Shown here: in pieces, positions 24,689-33,640 of the stretch
Layout of the letters: the number at the start of each line of letters is the position of its first letter
Numbering within the stretch: the first letter of the stretch is position 1
From: Paracoccaceae bacterium
GTDB lineage: Bacteria; Pseudomonadota; Alphaproteobacteria; Rhizobiales; Stappiaceae
Assembly (NCBI GenBank): GCA_002709505.1
Contig: PARB01000025.1
Span: 1-61,658, forward strand
Length of the DNA stretch: 61,658 bases
Reading direction: 5' to 3'
The notes under the pieces: generated by a model
What the model was told of the DNA's origin: nothing
What the model saw: only the letters and a program-made list of their open reading frames with translations
The model's database searches: none
Position numbers and translations under genes: made by a program

Positions 24689-27673
24689 ATGATCCGCGCC
24701 ATGTCGAACAGCGCCTCCACACCCAAGCTCACCGCCGACGACCATCTGATCCTGGTCGACGGCTCAACGTTCATCTTCCGCGCCTATCACGCGCTGCCGC
24801 CGCTGACGCGCAAGTCCGACGGCCTGCCCGTCGGCGCCGTCTCCGGCTTCTGCAACATGCTGTGGAAGCTGCTGCAGGAAGGCCTGACGCCGGAGGAAGG
24901 CGACGAGCCCACCCATATGGCGGTGATCTTCGACCATTCCGCCAAGACCTTCCGGAACGACATCTACCCCGAGTACAAGGCCCAGCGGCCGGAGCCGCCG
25001 GAAGACCTGATCCCGCAGTTCGGGCTGATCCGGGAGGCGACGCGCGCCTTTTGCGTACATTGCATCGAGCAGGAAGGCTTCGAGGCCGACGACCTGATCG
25101 CGACCTATGCCCGGGCGGCGGCCGCCGCCGGCGCGCGCGTCACCATCGTGTCGGGCGACAAGGACCTGATGCAGCTGATCGGACCGCGCGTCGGCATGAT
25201 CGACACGATGAAGAACAAGATCTTCGGCGTCGACGAGGTGCACGAGAAATTCGGCGTCGGGCCGGAGAAGGTGGTCGAGGTCCAGGCGCTTGCCGGCGAC
25301 AGCGTCGACAATGTGCCGGGCGTTCCGGGCATCGGGTTGAAGACGGCGGCGCTCCTGATCAACGAGTTCGGCGACCTGGAGACGCTGCTTTCCAAGGCCG
25401 ACACCATCAAGCAGAACAAACGGCGCGAGAACCTGATCGAATTCGCCGAACAGGCGCGGATCTCCAGGGAACTGGTCACGCTCAAGGACGACGTGCCGGT
25501 GGTCGAGCCGGTCGAGGCGCTCGCCGTGACGCTGCCTGATGCGACGCGCACGCTTGCCTTCCTCAAGGCGATGGAGTTTTCCACGCTGACGCGCCGGGTG
25601 GCGGAGGCGACCGGAACCGATGTCACCGACATCGAGCCCGCGACCTTCGCCATTCCCGGCTGGGACACGCCCGACGGCAAGGGCCGGCAGGTGAAGGATC
25701 CCGCCGCCGAGGACGCGCCGGCAACCGGCAACGACGCCTCCGCGACGGGCGACGACACCGGCGAAGGCTGGCGGCCGCAGACCGTGGCCGAGGCGGCGGC
25801 CGACGCCGCCAAGGCGACGCCGGTCGATCATTCAGCCTATGAAACCGTGATGGATCTCGACCGGCTCAAGGCCTGGATCGCGGAAGCAACCGAGCTCGGT
25901 CACGTCGCCGTCGACACGGAAACCACCTCGCTCAACGCCATGCAGGCGGATCTCGTCGGCGTGTCGCTGGCAACCGCACCCGGCAAGGCCTGCTACGTCC
26001 CGCTCGGCCATGTCGACGGGGAGGGCGACCTGCTCGGCGGCGGCGCGCTGGTCGAAGGCCAGATCAAGATGCAGGATGCGCTCGCCGTCCTGAAGCCGCT
26101 GCTGGAGGATCCGTCGGTCCTCAAGATCGCGCAGAACATGAAATACGACTGGCTGGTGCTGCGCCGCTACGGCATCACCGTCGCGCCCTTCGACGACACG
26201 ATGCTCTTGTCCTATGCCATCGATGCCGGCAAGGGCGGCAACGGCATGGACGCGCTGTCGGAGCGCTGGCTCGGCCATGTGCCGATCCCCTTCAAGGAGG
26301 TGGCCGGCTCCGGCAAGTCGATGATCACCTTCGACAAGGTAGCGCTCGACAAGGCGGCGGCCTATGCGGCGGAAGACGCCGATGTCACGCTGCGGCTCTG
26401 GCAGGTGCTCAAGCCCCGTCTGGCGGCGGAACGCATGGCCACCGTCTACGAGCGGCTGGAACGGCCGATGGTGCCGGTTCTGGCACGCATGGAGGAACGC
26501 GGCATCTCCATCGACCGGCAGATGCTGTCGCGCCTTTCCGGCGATTTCGCGCAATCGATGGCGCGGCTCGAGGAGGAAATCCACGGGCTTGCCGGCGAGA
26601 CATTCAATCTCGGCAGTCCCAAGCAGCTCGGCGACATCCTGTTCGGCAAGATGGGACTTCCCGGCGGCAAGAAGACCAAGACCGGCGCCTGGTCGACCTC
26701 GGCCTCGGTGCTCGACGATCTCGCGGCGGAAGGCCACGAGCTGCCGGCACGGATCGTCGAATGGCGGCAGATGTCGAAGCTGAAGTCGACCTATTCCGAC
26801 GCGCTGCCGGGCTATATCAACCCGACAACCAAGCGCGTGCATACCTCCTATTCGCTGGCGGCGACCACCACCGGGCGGCTGTCGTCGTCGGAGCCGAACC
26901 TGCAGAACATTCCGGTGCGCACCGAGTCGGGCCGCAAGATCCGCAAGGCCTTCGTCGCGGCCAAGGGCCACAAGCTGCTTTCTGCCGACTACAGCCAGAT
27001 CGAATTGCGCGTGCTCGCGCATATGGCCGATATCGCCCAGCTCAAGCAGGCCTTCGCCGACGGGCTCGACATTCATGCGATGACGGCGTCGGAAATGTTC
27101 GGCGTGCCGATCGAGGGCATGGACCCGATGGTGCGCCGGCGGGCCAAAGCGATCAACTTCGGCATCATCTACGGGATTTCGGCCTTCGGGCTCGCCGCCC
27201 AGCTCGGCATCTCGCGGGGCGAGGCGTCGGACTACATCAAGACCTATTTCGAGCGCTTCCCCGGCATTCGCGACTACATGGAAGAGACGAAGAAATTCGT
27301 GCATGCGCATGGCTACGTCGAGACGATCTTCGGCCGCCGCGCGCATTATCCGGACGTGAACACCAAGAACCCGAACATGCGCGCCTTCTACGAGCGCGCG
27401 GCGATCAACGCGCCGATCCAGGGATCGGCCGCCGACATCCTGCGCCGCGCCATGGTGCGCATGGAAGAGCGGCTCGCAGCCTCGAAGCTCGACGCGCAAA
27501 TGCTCTTGCAGGTGCATGACGAACTGATCTTCGAGGTGCCGGAAGGCCAGGTCGACGCCACCATCGAGCTGGTGCGCGACGTCATGGAATATGCCGCCGA
27601 ACCCGCCGTGGCGCTCAAGGTGCCGCTGCAGGTCGACGCCCGCGCCGCCGACAACTGGGACGAGGCGCATTGA
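24689..27673 (+). CDS. polA: DNA polymerase I
   Basis: The 994-residue enzyme has all three classical domains. The 5'-3' exonuclease is N-terminal (LILVDGSTFIFRAYHALPP, then the helix-hairpin VPGVPGIGLKTAA). The 3'-5' exonuclease is in the middle, with an intact ExoI motif VDTETTSLN, so proofreading is probably retained. The family A polymerase shows motif A (SADYSQIELRVLAHM), motif B (RRRAKAINFGIIYGIS) and motif C (QVHDELIFEVPE). An acidic, alanine-rich linker (about 325-380) separates the first two domains. The start could also be the ATG at 24701. Confidence 0.96.
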   Translation: MIRAMSNSASTPKLTADDHLILVDGSTFIFRAYHALPPLTRKSDGLPVGAVSGFCNMLWKLLQEGLTPEEGDEPTHMAVIFDHSAKTFRNDIYPEYKAQRPEPPEDLIPQFGLIREATRAFCVHCIEQEGFEADDLIATYARAAAAAGARVTIVSGDKDLMQLIGPRVGMIDTMKNKIFGVDEVHEKFGVGPEKVVEVQALAGDSVDNVPGVPGIGLKTAALLINEFGDLETLLSKADTIKQNKRRENLIEFAEQARISRELVTLKDDVPVVEPVEALAVTLPDATRTLAFLKAMEFSTLTRRVAEATGTDVTDIEPATFAIPGWDTPDGKGRQVKDPAAEDAPATGNDASATGDDTGEGWRPQTVAEAAADAAKATPVDHSAYETVMDLDRLKAWIAEATELGHVAVDTETTSLNAMQADLVGVSLATAPGKACYVPLGHVDGEGDLLGGGALVEGQIKMQDALAVLKPLLEDPSVLKIAQNMKYDWLVLRRYGITVAPFDDTMLLSYAIDAGKGGNGMDALSERWLGHVPIPFKEVAGSGKSMITFDKVALDKAAAYAAEDADVTLRLWQVLKPRLAAERMATVYERLERPMVPVLARMEERGISIDRQMLSRLSGDFAQSMARLEEEIHGLAGETFNLGSPKQLGDILFGKMGLPGGKKTKTGAWSTSASVLDDLAAEGHELPARIVEWRQMSKLKSTYSDALPGYINPTTKRVHTSYSLAATTTGRLSSSEPNLQNIPVRTESGRKIRKAFVAAKGHKLLSADYSQIELRVLAHMADIAQLKQAFADGLDIHAMTASEMFGVPIEGMDPMVRRRAKAINFGIIYGISAFGLAAQLGISRGEASDYIKTYFERFPGIRDYMEETKKFVHAHGYVETIFGRRAHYPDVNTKNPNMRAFYERAAINAPIQGSAADILRRAMVRMEERLAASKLDAQMLLQVHDELIFEVPEGQVDATIELVRDVMEYAAEPAVALKVPLQVDARAADNWDEAH

Positions 27674-27718
27674 CCGGTTGCCCGGTCTCCCGCGCCCTCG
27701 CCCCGTGACTGACGCGCG

Positions 27719-28165
27719 TCAGCCGGAACTGACGGAAAACCGCGCCTCCACGGCCGCAAGGCCCCGTTCCAGTGCGGCGGCGGCCTCTGCGCCGAGGTCG
27801 TCCGCCAGCTGCTGCTGAAACGAACGCGCGAGCTCGGCGAGCTCGGCATAGACTTTGGATCCCGTCGCCGTCAGCGTCAGCCATTCGATCCGGCGGTCGG
27901 CCTCGTCGACGCGCCGGCTCAGCCAGCCGCGCTCCTCCAGGGAGGCAACCGCGCGGCTCACCTTGGTCTTGTGCATGGTCGACTGCCGGCCGATCTCGGT
28001 CGCGGTGGTGCGCCCCAGCTGTCCGAGGATGGCGAAGGTGCGCCATTCCGGCCGGCTGATGCCATAGGCCTCGCGATAGCGCGCGGCAAACCGACGGCTG
28101 ACAAGCTCGGAGGCCCTGACGAGCCTGTAGGGAAGAAACTCCTCGAGAAGCAAGCGGTCGGTCAT
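27719..28165 (-). CDS. MarR family regulator, probably of the homogentisate operon
   Basis: The 148-residue winged-helix protein fits MarR, with PEWRTFAILGQLGRTTATEI, the recognition region STMHKTKVSRAVASLEERG and the wing DEADRRIEWLTLT. It is divergent from hmgA and shares with it a region containing a MarR-type palindrome, so repression of hmgA and of itself is likely. Start 28165 (MTDRLLLEEF) has GGGGA at good spacing; the upstream ATG at 28177 has no such site. Confidence 0.88.
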   Translation of the reverse strand: MTDRLLLEEFLPYRLVRASELVSRRFAARYREAYGISRPEWRTFAILGQLGRTTATEIGRQSTMHKTKVSRAVASLEERGWLSRRVDEADRRIEWLTLTATGSKVYAELAELARSFQQQLADDLGAEAAAALERGLAAVEARFSVSSG

Positions 28166-28223
28166 CGCAATCCCCATTGAAGCCCCAGAAACGCGGCGGC
28201 GGAGAAATTTCCCGCGATCGCGC

Positions 28224-28266
28224 GTTGATAGTTACAAACTAAACAGTTACACATGCAACTATCAAC
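28224..28266. promoter_or_regulatory. Face-to-face promoters and MarR-type operator between the regulator and hmgA
   Basis: A perfect 10-bp inverted repeat, GTTGATAGTT (28224-28233) and AACTATCAAC (28257-28266), contains a TTGATA -35-like hexamer facing inwards in each arm. A second palindrome, TAGTT-ACA-AACTA (28229-28241), overlaps the left arm and looks like a MarR site. For hmgA, TTGATA is followed after 17 bases by TACACA at 28248-28253, a weak -10. The two transcription units would overlap at their starts. Confidence 0.6.
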
Positions 28267-28291
28267 TGTCTGAATTCAGGAGGGATCAGAC

Positions 28292-29605
28292 ATGCCACTC
28301 GACTACATGCCGGGCTTCGGCAACGACTTCGAGACGGAAGCGTTGCCGGGCGCCCTGCCGCAGGGCCAGAATTCGCCGCAACGCGCGCCCTACGGGCTTT
28401 ATGCCGAACAGCTGTCCGGCTCGCCCTTTACCGCGCCGCGCGGCACCAACGAACGGTCCTGGCTCTATCGCATCCGCCCGTCGGTCAAGCACTCCGGCCG
28501 GTTCTCGCCGCTTTCCCTGGACGGATGGAAAAGCGCGCCGCATGTCGACCAGCATTCGCTGCCGCTGGCCCAGCTGCGCTGGGACCCGGTGCCGATGCCG
28601 ACGACGCCGACGGATTTCCTTGCCGGCATGAAGACCATGACGACCGCCGGCGACGTCCACACCCAGGTCGGCATGGCAACCCATGTCTATGCGGTCAACG
28701 CCGACATGGGCGACGACTTCTTCTTCAACGCCGACGCCGAGCTTTTGATCGTGCCCCAGGTGGGCGCGCTCAGGATCGCCACCGAGCTCGGCGTCATGGA
28801 GGTCGCACCCAAGGAAATCTGCGTGATCCCGCGCGGCATGGTCTTCACCGTCTCGCTTCTTGACGGGGAAGCGCGCGGCTATGTCTGCGAGAACTACGGC
28901 GCGAAGTTCACCCTGCCCGATCGCGGACCGATCGGCGCCAACTGTCTCGCCAATCCGCGCGACTTCAAGACGCCGGTCGCGGCCTTCGAGGACGTGGAGA
29001 AGCCCTGCCGGCTGATCGTCAAATGGTGCGGCGGCTTTCACGCCACGACGCTTGAGGCCTCGCCGCTCGACGTCGTCGCCTGGCACGGCAACTACGCGCC
29101 CTACAAATACGATCTCACGACGTTTTCGCCGGTCGGCGCGATCCTGTTCGACCATCCGGACCCGTCGATCTTCACCGTGCTGACGGCGCCGTCGGGCGAG
29201 GAAGGCACCGCCAACATCGACTTCGTGATCTTCCCGGAGCGCTGGATGGTGGCGGAACACTCCTTCCGTCCACCCTGGTACCACCGCAACATCATGTCGG
29301 AGTTCATGGGCCTGATCTACGGCCGCTATGACGCCAAGGAAGAGGGTTTCGTGCCCGGCGGCATGAGCCTGCACAACATGATGCTGCCGCATGGACCGGA
29401 TGCCTTCGGCTTCGAGAAGGCGAGCCGCGCCGAACTGAAGCCGGAAAAGCTCTCCGGAACCATGGCCTTCATGTTCGAAACGCGGTTTCCCCAGCACCTC
29501 ACACGCTATGCTGCCGAACTCGACAGCCTGCAGGACACCTATCTCGACTGCTGGTCGGGGCTCAAGAAACGCTTCGACGGCACGATCGAAGGCAACTGGG
29601 ATTGA
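28292..29605 (+). CDS. hmgA: Homogentisate 1,2-dioxygenase
   Basis: This 437-residue Fe(II) enzyme opens the ring of homogentisate to maleylacetoacetate. The iron ligands are His331, Glu337 ([10 protein letters not shown]) and His367 (LPHGPD), and the catalytic base is His288 (FDHPD). All keep the spacing of human His335/Glu341/His371/His292. AGGAGGG precedes the ATG. It is the first gene of a run that also encodes a fumarylacetoacetase and a likely homogentisate-forming monooxygenase. Confidence 0.97.
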   Translation: MPLDYMPGFGNDFETEALPGALPQGQNSPQRAPYGLYAEQLSGSPFTAPRGTNERSWLYRIRPSVKHSGRFSPLSLDGWKSAPHVDQHSLPLAQLRWDPVPMPTTPTDFLAGMKTMTTAGDVHTQVGMATHVYAVNADMGDDFFFNADAELLIVPQVGALRIATELGVMEVAPKEICVIPRGMVFTVSLLDGEARGYVCENYGAKFTLPDRGPIGANCLANPRDFKTPVAAFEDVEKPCRLIVKWCGGFHATTLEASPLDVVAWHGNYAPYKYDLTTFSPVGAILFDHPDPSIFTVLTAPSGEEGTANIDFVIFPERWMVAEHSFRPPWYHRNIMSEFMGLIYGRYDAKEEGFVPGGMSLHNMMLPHGPDAFGFEKASRAELKPEKLSGTMAFMFETRFPQHLTRYAAELDSLQDTYLDCWSGLKKRFDGTIEGNWD

Positions 29606-29610
29606 TCCAT

Positions 29611-30627
29611 ATGAAACTTGCAACCCTCAAGGACGGCACCCGCGACGGCAAGCTCGTCGTCGTCAATTCCGCGCTGACGCGCTGCACCGAGGCGACCCAT
29701 ATCGCCCCGACGCTGCAGGCCGCGCTCGACGACTGGGACAAGGCCGCGCCGAAACTCGCAACCCTTGCCGAAAGCCTGGAACACGACGCCGTGCCCTCCA
29801 TGCGCTTTCACGAGCATGACGCGCTGTCGCCGCTGCCGCGCGCCTACCAGTGGGCGGACGGTTCGGCCTACGTCAATCACGTGGAGCTGGTGCGCAAGGC
29901 CCGCGGCGCGGAAATGCCGCCCTCCTTCTGGACCGACCCGCTGATGTACCAGGGCGGCTCCGACAGCTTCCTCGCTCCGCGCGATCCGATCCGCATGGGT
30001 GACGAGGCCTGGGGCATCGATATGGAAGGCGAAGTGGCCGTGATCGTCGACGACGTGCCGATGGGTGCGAGCCTCGACGAGGCCCGCGATGCCATCCGCC
30101 TGGTGATGATCGTCAATGACGTCAGCTTGCGCGGTCTGATCCCGGCGGAACTCGGCAAGGGCTTCGGCTTCTTCCAGTCCAAGCCGTCCTCGGCATTTTC
30201 GCCGGTGGCGGTGACGCCCGAGGCGCTCGGCGAGGCCTGGGACGGCGGCAAGCTGTCGCTGCCGCTTCATGTCGACCTCAACGGCAAGGCCTTCGGCCGG
30301 GCGGAAGCGGGCGTCGACATGACCTTCGACTTCCCCACGCTGATCGCCCATGCGGCCAAGACGCGCCCGCTCGCCGCCGGCACGATCATCGGCTCCGGCA
30401 CGGTCTCCAACAAGCTCGACGGCGGTCCCGGCAAGCCGGTCGGCGAAGGCGGTGTCGGCTACTCCTGCATCGCCGAGATCCGCATGATCGAGACCATCGA
30501 GACCGGCGAACCGAAGACGCCCTTCATGCGCTTCGGCGACACCGTCCGCATCGAGATGCTGGACGCAGAAGGGCATTCGATCTTCGGCGCCATCGAGCAG
30601 ACGGTCGAGAAATACACCCGCGGCTGA
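29611..30627 (+). CDS. fahA: Fumarylacetoacetase (FAA hydrolase family)
   Basis: The 338-residue FAH-family protein has an N-terminal SH3-like domain and the catalytic fold with metal-binding GIDMEGEVAVIVDDVP and the IIGSGTVSNKLDGGPGK segment. It cleaves fumarylacetoacetate to fumarate and acetoacetate, the last step of homogentisate degradation. ATG 29611 lies five bases after the hmgA stop. It is shorter than eukaryotic FAH (about 420), as usual for the bacterial class found next to hmgA. Confidence 0.92.
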   Translation: MKLATLKDGTRDGKLVVVNSALTRCTEATHIAPTLQAALDDWDKAAPKLATLAESLEHDAVPSMRFHEHDALSPLPRAYQWADGSAYVNHVELVRKARGAEMPPSFWTDPLMYQGGSDSFLAPRDPIRMGDEAWGIDMEGEVAVIVDDVPMGASLDEARDAIRLVMIVNDVSLRGLIPAELGKGFGFFQSKPSSAFSPVAVTPEALGEAWDGGKLSLPLHVDLNGKAFGRAEAGVDMTFDFPTLIAHAAKTRPLAAGTIIGSGTVSNKLDGGPGKPVGEGGVGYSCIAEIRMIETIETGEPKTPFMRFGDTVRIEMLDAEGHSIFGAIEQTVEKYTRG

Positions 30628-30674
30628 CGCATCCGGCGCCCGCGACCACAGACACGAATTTTCAGGAGCCAACC

Positions 30675-31634
30675 ATGGCCAAGGCATTCGCCTCACAGGG
30701 CGACATGAGCGAAAAGAACATCTCCTTCACCGAAATCGGCGACGGCCTGTGGGCCTTCACCGCGGAAGGCGACCCCAACACCGGCGTGATCATCGGCGAC
30801 GACAGCGTGATGATCATCGAGGCGCAGGCAACCCCGCGTCTCGCCAACAAGGTGATCGAGAAGGTCCGTGAAGTGACCGACAAGCCGATCACCCATCTGG
30901 CGCTGACGCATTATCACGCCGTGCGCGTGCTCGGCGCCTCCGCCTACAATGCGCCCAATATCATCATGAGCGAAAAGGCCCGCTCCATGGTGGTGGAACG
31001 CGGCATGGAAGACCGCGAGTCCGAGTTCATGCGCTTTCCGCGCCTGTTCCAGGGCTATGACAACGTCAATGACATTCCGCCGCTGACCTGGCCGACCATG
31101 ACGTTCAACGACCGCATGTCGGTCTATCTCGGCAAGCGCCGGGTCGACCTGATGTTCCTCGGCCGCGCCCATACCGCCGGCGACATCGTCATGTATGTGC
31201 CCGACAGCAACGTGATGTTCACCGGCGACATCGTCGAATATCACTCGGCCTGCTACTGCGGCGACGGTCACTTCCACGACTGGCCGGACACGCTGGAAGA
31301 AATCCGCGCCTGGGATGTCGACGCCATCGCGCCGGGCCGCGGCGACGCGCTCGTCGGCAAGGAAATGGTCAATGCCGCGCTCGACTCCACCAAGGACTTC
31401 GTCACCTCGACCTATCGCCCGGTGGCGCAGGTCGCGCTGAAGGGCGGGTCGCTCAAGGAGGCCTGGGACGCGGCGCGCGCCGAGTGCGACCCGAAGTTCT
31501 CCGACTACGCGATCTACGAGCACTGCCTGCCGTTCAACGTGGCGCGCGCCTATGACGAGGCCCGCGACATCGACACGCCGCGCATCTGGACGGCCCAGCG
31601 CGACAAGGAAATGTGGGAGGCCCTGCAGGGCTGA
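30675..31634 (+). CDS. MBL-fold protein with an altered metal site
   Basis: The 319-residue protein has the metallo-beta-lactamase fold, but the zinc motif HxHxDH reads HYHAVR (79-84): Asp and the third His are replaced by Val and Arg. The C-terminal PGHG-type motif reads APGRGD. The later LGRAHTAGDIVMY and FTGDIVEYH segments keep a His and Asp. One of the two metal positions is therefore probably lost. It lies between the fumarylacetoacetase gene and the monooxygenase, preceded by AGGAG. A role in hydrolysing an aromatic ester, lactone or thioester is a guess. Confidence 0.85.
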   Translation: MAKAFASQGDMSEKNISFTEIGDGLWAFTAEGDPNTGVIIGDDSVMIIEAQATPRLANKVIEKVREVTDKPITHLALTHYHAVRVLGASAYNAPNIIMSEKARSMVVERGMEDRESEFMRFPRLFQGYDNVNDIPPLTWPTMTFNDRMSVYLGKRRVDLMFLGRAHTAGDIVMYVPDSNVMFTGDIVEYHSACYCGDGHFHDWPDTLEEIRAWDVDAIAPGRGDALVGKEMVNAALDSTKDFVTSTYRPVAQVALKGGSLKEAWDAARAECDPKFSDYAIYEHCLPFNVARAYDEARDIDTPRIWTAQRDKEMWEALQG

Positions 31635-31640
31635 TCCTGC

Positions 31641-31679
31641 GGGTCCCGCTCCGGTGGCCAGCCCGCCGGAGCGGGACCC
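31641..31679 (+). terminator. Strong hairpin between the MBL gene and the monooxygenase gene
   Basis: A perfect 14-bp stem, GGGTCCCGCTCCGG (31641-31654) and its complement (31666-31679), encloses an 11-base loop seven bases after the MBL stop. It lacks a following T tract. It may act as a partial terminator or mRNA 3'-end stabiliser that sets different levels for the genes before and after it. Confidence 0.6.
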
Positions 31680-31703
31680 TGCCGCCGTTTCTCGGGAGGA
31701 AAC

Positions 31704-33314
31704 ATGACGAAGATCTTCGAAACGCCGCTTTACCCCTATCAGCGCTCGGCCGATCAGGACGCTGAAACGCCGGTTCGCCATCCGGTCGTGGTGCTTGGCG
31801 CGGGGCCGGTCGGGCTTGCCGCCGCCATCGACCTGGCGCAGGCCGATATTCCGGTCGTCGTGCTCGACGAGAACGACAAGGTGAGCTGGGGCTCGCGGGC
31901 GATCTGCTTCGCCAAGCGGCCGCTGGAGATCCTCGACCGGCTCGGCTGCGGCGACGAGATGGTCGACAAGGGCGTCGTGTGGAACCTCGGCAAGGTGTTC
32001 TTCGACGAGCGCAAGGTCTACGACTTCAACCTCCTGCCGGAGGACGGGCACAAGCGGCCCGCCTTCATCAACCTCCAGCAATATTATCTGGAGCAGTATC
32101 TGGTCGACCGCGTGCGCGCGTTACAGGCGGATGGCAAATCCATCGAACTGCGCGGCGGCAACAAGGTCACGGCGGTCAAGCCGGACGACAGCGGCGTGCG
32201 CCTCACCGTCGAGACGCCGGACGGTCCCTATCTGATGGACGCGGACTGGCTGATCGCCTGCGACGGCGCCGGCTCGCCGACCCGCACCATGCTCGGTCTC
32301 GACTTCCAGGGCCGGGTGTTTGAGGACAATTTCCTGATTGCCGACGTGGTCATGAAGGCGGATTTTCCGACCGAACGCTGGTTCTGGTTCGATCCGCCCT
32401 TCAACAAGGGCCAGTCTGCGCTCTTGCACAAGCAGCCCGACGACGTCTGGCGCATCGACCTGCAGCTTGGCTGGGACATCGACCGCGAGGCGGAGAAGGA
32501 CCCGGCGAAAATCGCGCCCAAGCTGGAAGCGATGCTCGGTCCCGACACGGACTACGAGTTCGAGTGGGTGTCGATCTACACCTTCCAGTGCCGGCGCATG
32601 GAAAAATTCCGCCACGGCCGGGTGCTGTTTGCCGGCGATGCCGCGCATCAGGTCTCGCCCTTCGGCGCGCGCGGCGCGAATTCCGGCTTCCAGGATACCG
32701 ACAACCTGATCTGGAAGCTGAAGCTGGTGATTAACGGTACCGCTCCGGAAGCCCTGCTCGATACCTATGACGACGAGCGCGTCTATGCCGCGGACGAGAA
32801 CATTCTCAATTCCTCGCGCTCGACCGACTTCATCACGCCGAAGAGCCACGCCAGCCGCGTCTTCCGCGATGCGGTGCTGGATCTCGCCGAGCATCACGCC
32901 TTCGCCCGTCCGCTGGTGAACTCCGGCCGCCTGTCGCTGCCGGCGATCTACGACGGTTCGCCGCTCAACGGCCCGGATGCCGCCGGTCTGCCGGTCCGCT
33001 CGCGCCCCGGCGCGCCGGCAAGCGACGCACCGCTCGCAGACGGCTGGCTGATCGACCGGCTCGGCGGCGGCTTCCAGCTCGTCACAATCGACACGCAAGC
33101 CCCCGATACGCTCGACGTCGACGGCATCACCGTGACCCGGCTTGCGCTGTCGGCGAAAGACGATCCGTCCGGCGCTCTTGCCGAGCGTTATCTGGGTGAC
33201 GTGCCGGGCGCCGTCTACCTGATGCGTCCCGACCAGCATGTGGCCGCGCGCTGGACATCCTTCGATGCCGACGCGGTCGCTGCCGCCGTCAAAACCGCCA
33301 CAGCCCGGGCCTGA
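31704..33314 (+). CDS. FAD-dependent aromatic monooxygenase (MhaA-like, probable 3-hydroxyphenylacetate 6-hydroxylase)
   Basis: This 536-residue class A flavoprotein monooxygenase has the FAD GAGPVG motif (32-37), the DG motif (WLIACDGAGSPTR) and the GD motif VLFAGDAAHQVSPFGARG (about 306-323). GGGAGGAAAC precedes the ATG. Its position in an hmgA operon and the tiny DUF2783 gene directly behind it match the flavoprotein-plus-coupling-protein pair MhaA/MhaB of Pseudomonas putida, which makes homogentisate from 3-hydroxyphenylacetate. The match is based on architecture and context, not on alignment. A related hydroxyaromatic substrate is the main alternative. Confidence 0.82.
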   Translation: MTKIFETPLYPYQRSADQDAETPVRHPVVVLGAGPVGLAAAIDLAQADIPVVVLDENDKVSWGSRAICFAKRPLEILDRLGCGDEMVDKGVVWNLGKVFFDERKVYDFNLLPEDGHKRPAFINLQQYYLEQYLVDRVRALQADGKSIELRGGNKVTAVKPDDSGVRLTVETPDGPYLMDADWLIACDGAGSPTRTMLGLDFQGRVFEDNFLIADVVMKADFPTERWFWFDPPFNKGQSALLHKQPDDVWRIDLQLGWDIDREAEKDPAKIAPKLEAMLGPDTDYEFEWVSIYTFQCRRMEKFRHGRVLFAGDAAHQVSPFGARGANSGFQDTDNLIWKLKLVINGTAPEALLDTYDDERVYAADENILNSSRSTDFITPKSHASRVFRDAVLDLAEHHAFARPLVNSGRLSLPAIYDGSPLNGPDAAGLPVRSRPGAPASDAPLADGWLIDRLGGGFQLVTIDTQAPDTLDVDGITVTRLALSAKDDPSGALAERYLGDVPGAVYLMRPDQHVAARWTSFDADAVAAAVKTATARA

Positions 33315-33324
33315 GGAGCGCATC

Positions 33325-33534
33325 ATGACCGCACAAACGCACGACACGCTCACGCTTGAGCCGAACATCAAGGATCCGGACGGCTTCTACGCCGAGCTTC
33401 TCGCCGCCCACGAGGGGCTGGACCGGGAGGAGAGCGAGGCGCTCAACGCGCGTCTTGTCCTGATCCTCGCCAACCACATCGGCGACCGCGACAAGATCCG
33501 CGCGGCGCTTGAAGCGGCGAAGCCGGCACGCTAA
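33325..33534 (+). CDS. DUF2783 small protein (probable coupling protein of the monooxygenase)
   Basis: The 69-residue protein has the sequence pattern of DUF2783: NIKDPDGFYAELLAAHEGL, then SEALNARLVLILANHIGD. It is largely helical and acidic, with no membrane segment. It starts ten bases after the monooxygenase stop with GAGGAG upstream. MhaB of P. putida, the coupling protein of 3-hydroxyphenylacetate hydroxylase, is of similar tiny size and sits next to its flavoprotein; equivalence is inferred from size and position. Confidence 0.82.
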   Translation: MTAQTHDTLTLEPNIKDPDGFYAELLAAHEGLDREESEALNARLVLILANHIGDRDKIRAALEAAKPAR

Positions 33535-33543
33535 CCGCCCGAC

Positions 33544-33573
33544 GGCGGCCCGGAAGGAGAGGGCCGGACCGCC
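33544..33573 (+). other. Imperfect hairpin between the DUF2783 and VOC genes
   Basis: GGCGGCCCGG (33544-33553) and CCGGACCGCC (33564-33573) pair with one mismatch around a 10-base loop. There is no T tract, so read-through into the VOC gene is expected. Confidence 0.4.
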
Positions 33574-33640
33574 GCACAGGGCTTCTGCACGAACGCGGAC
33601 GGGGCGTTCCTTCACCGACACGGACCTGAAAGGACCACCC

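Noticed and set aside
25832..27670. Long antisense open frame (612 codons) opposite polA
   Set aside because: It mirrors polA codons in a high-GC genome; the translation is rich in His, Arg and Asp with no family resemblance, and polA motifs are fully intact on the other strand.
30675..31634. Beta-lactamase or ordinary glyoxalase II
   Set aside because: The zinc motif is altered at several ligands and the genomic context is aromatic catabolism.
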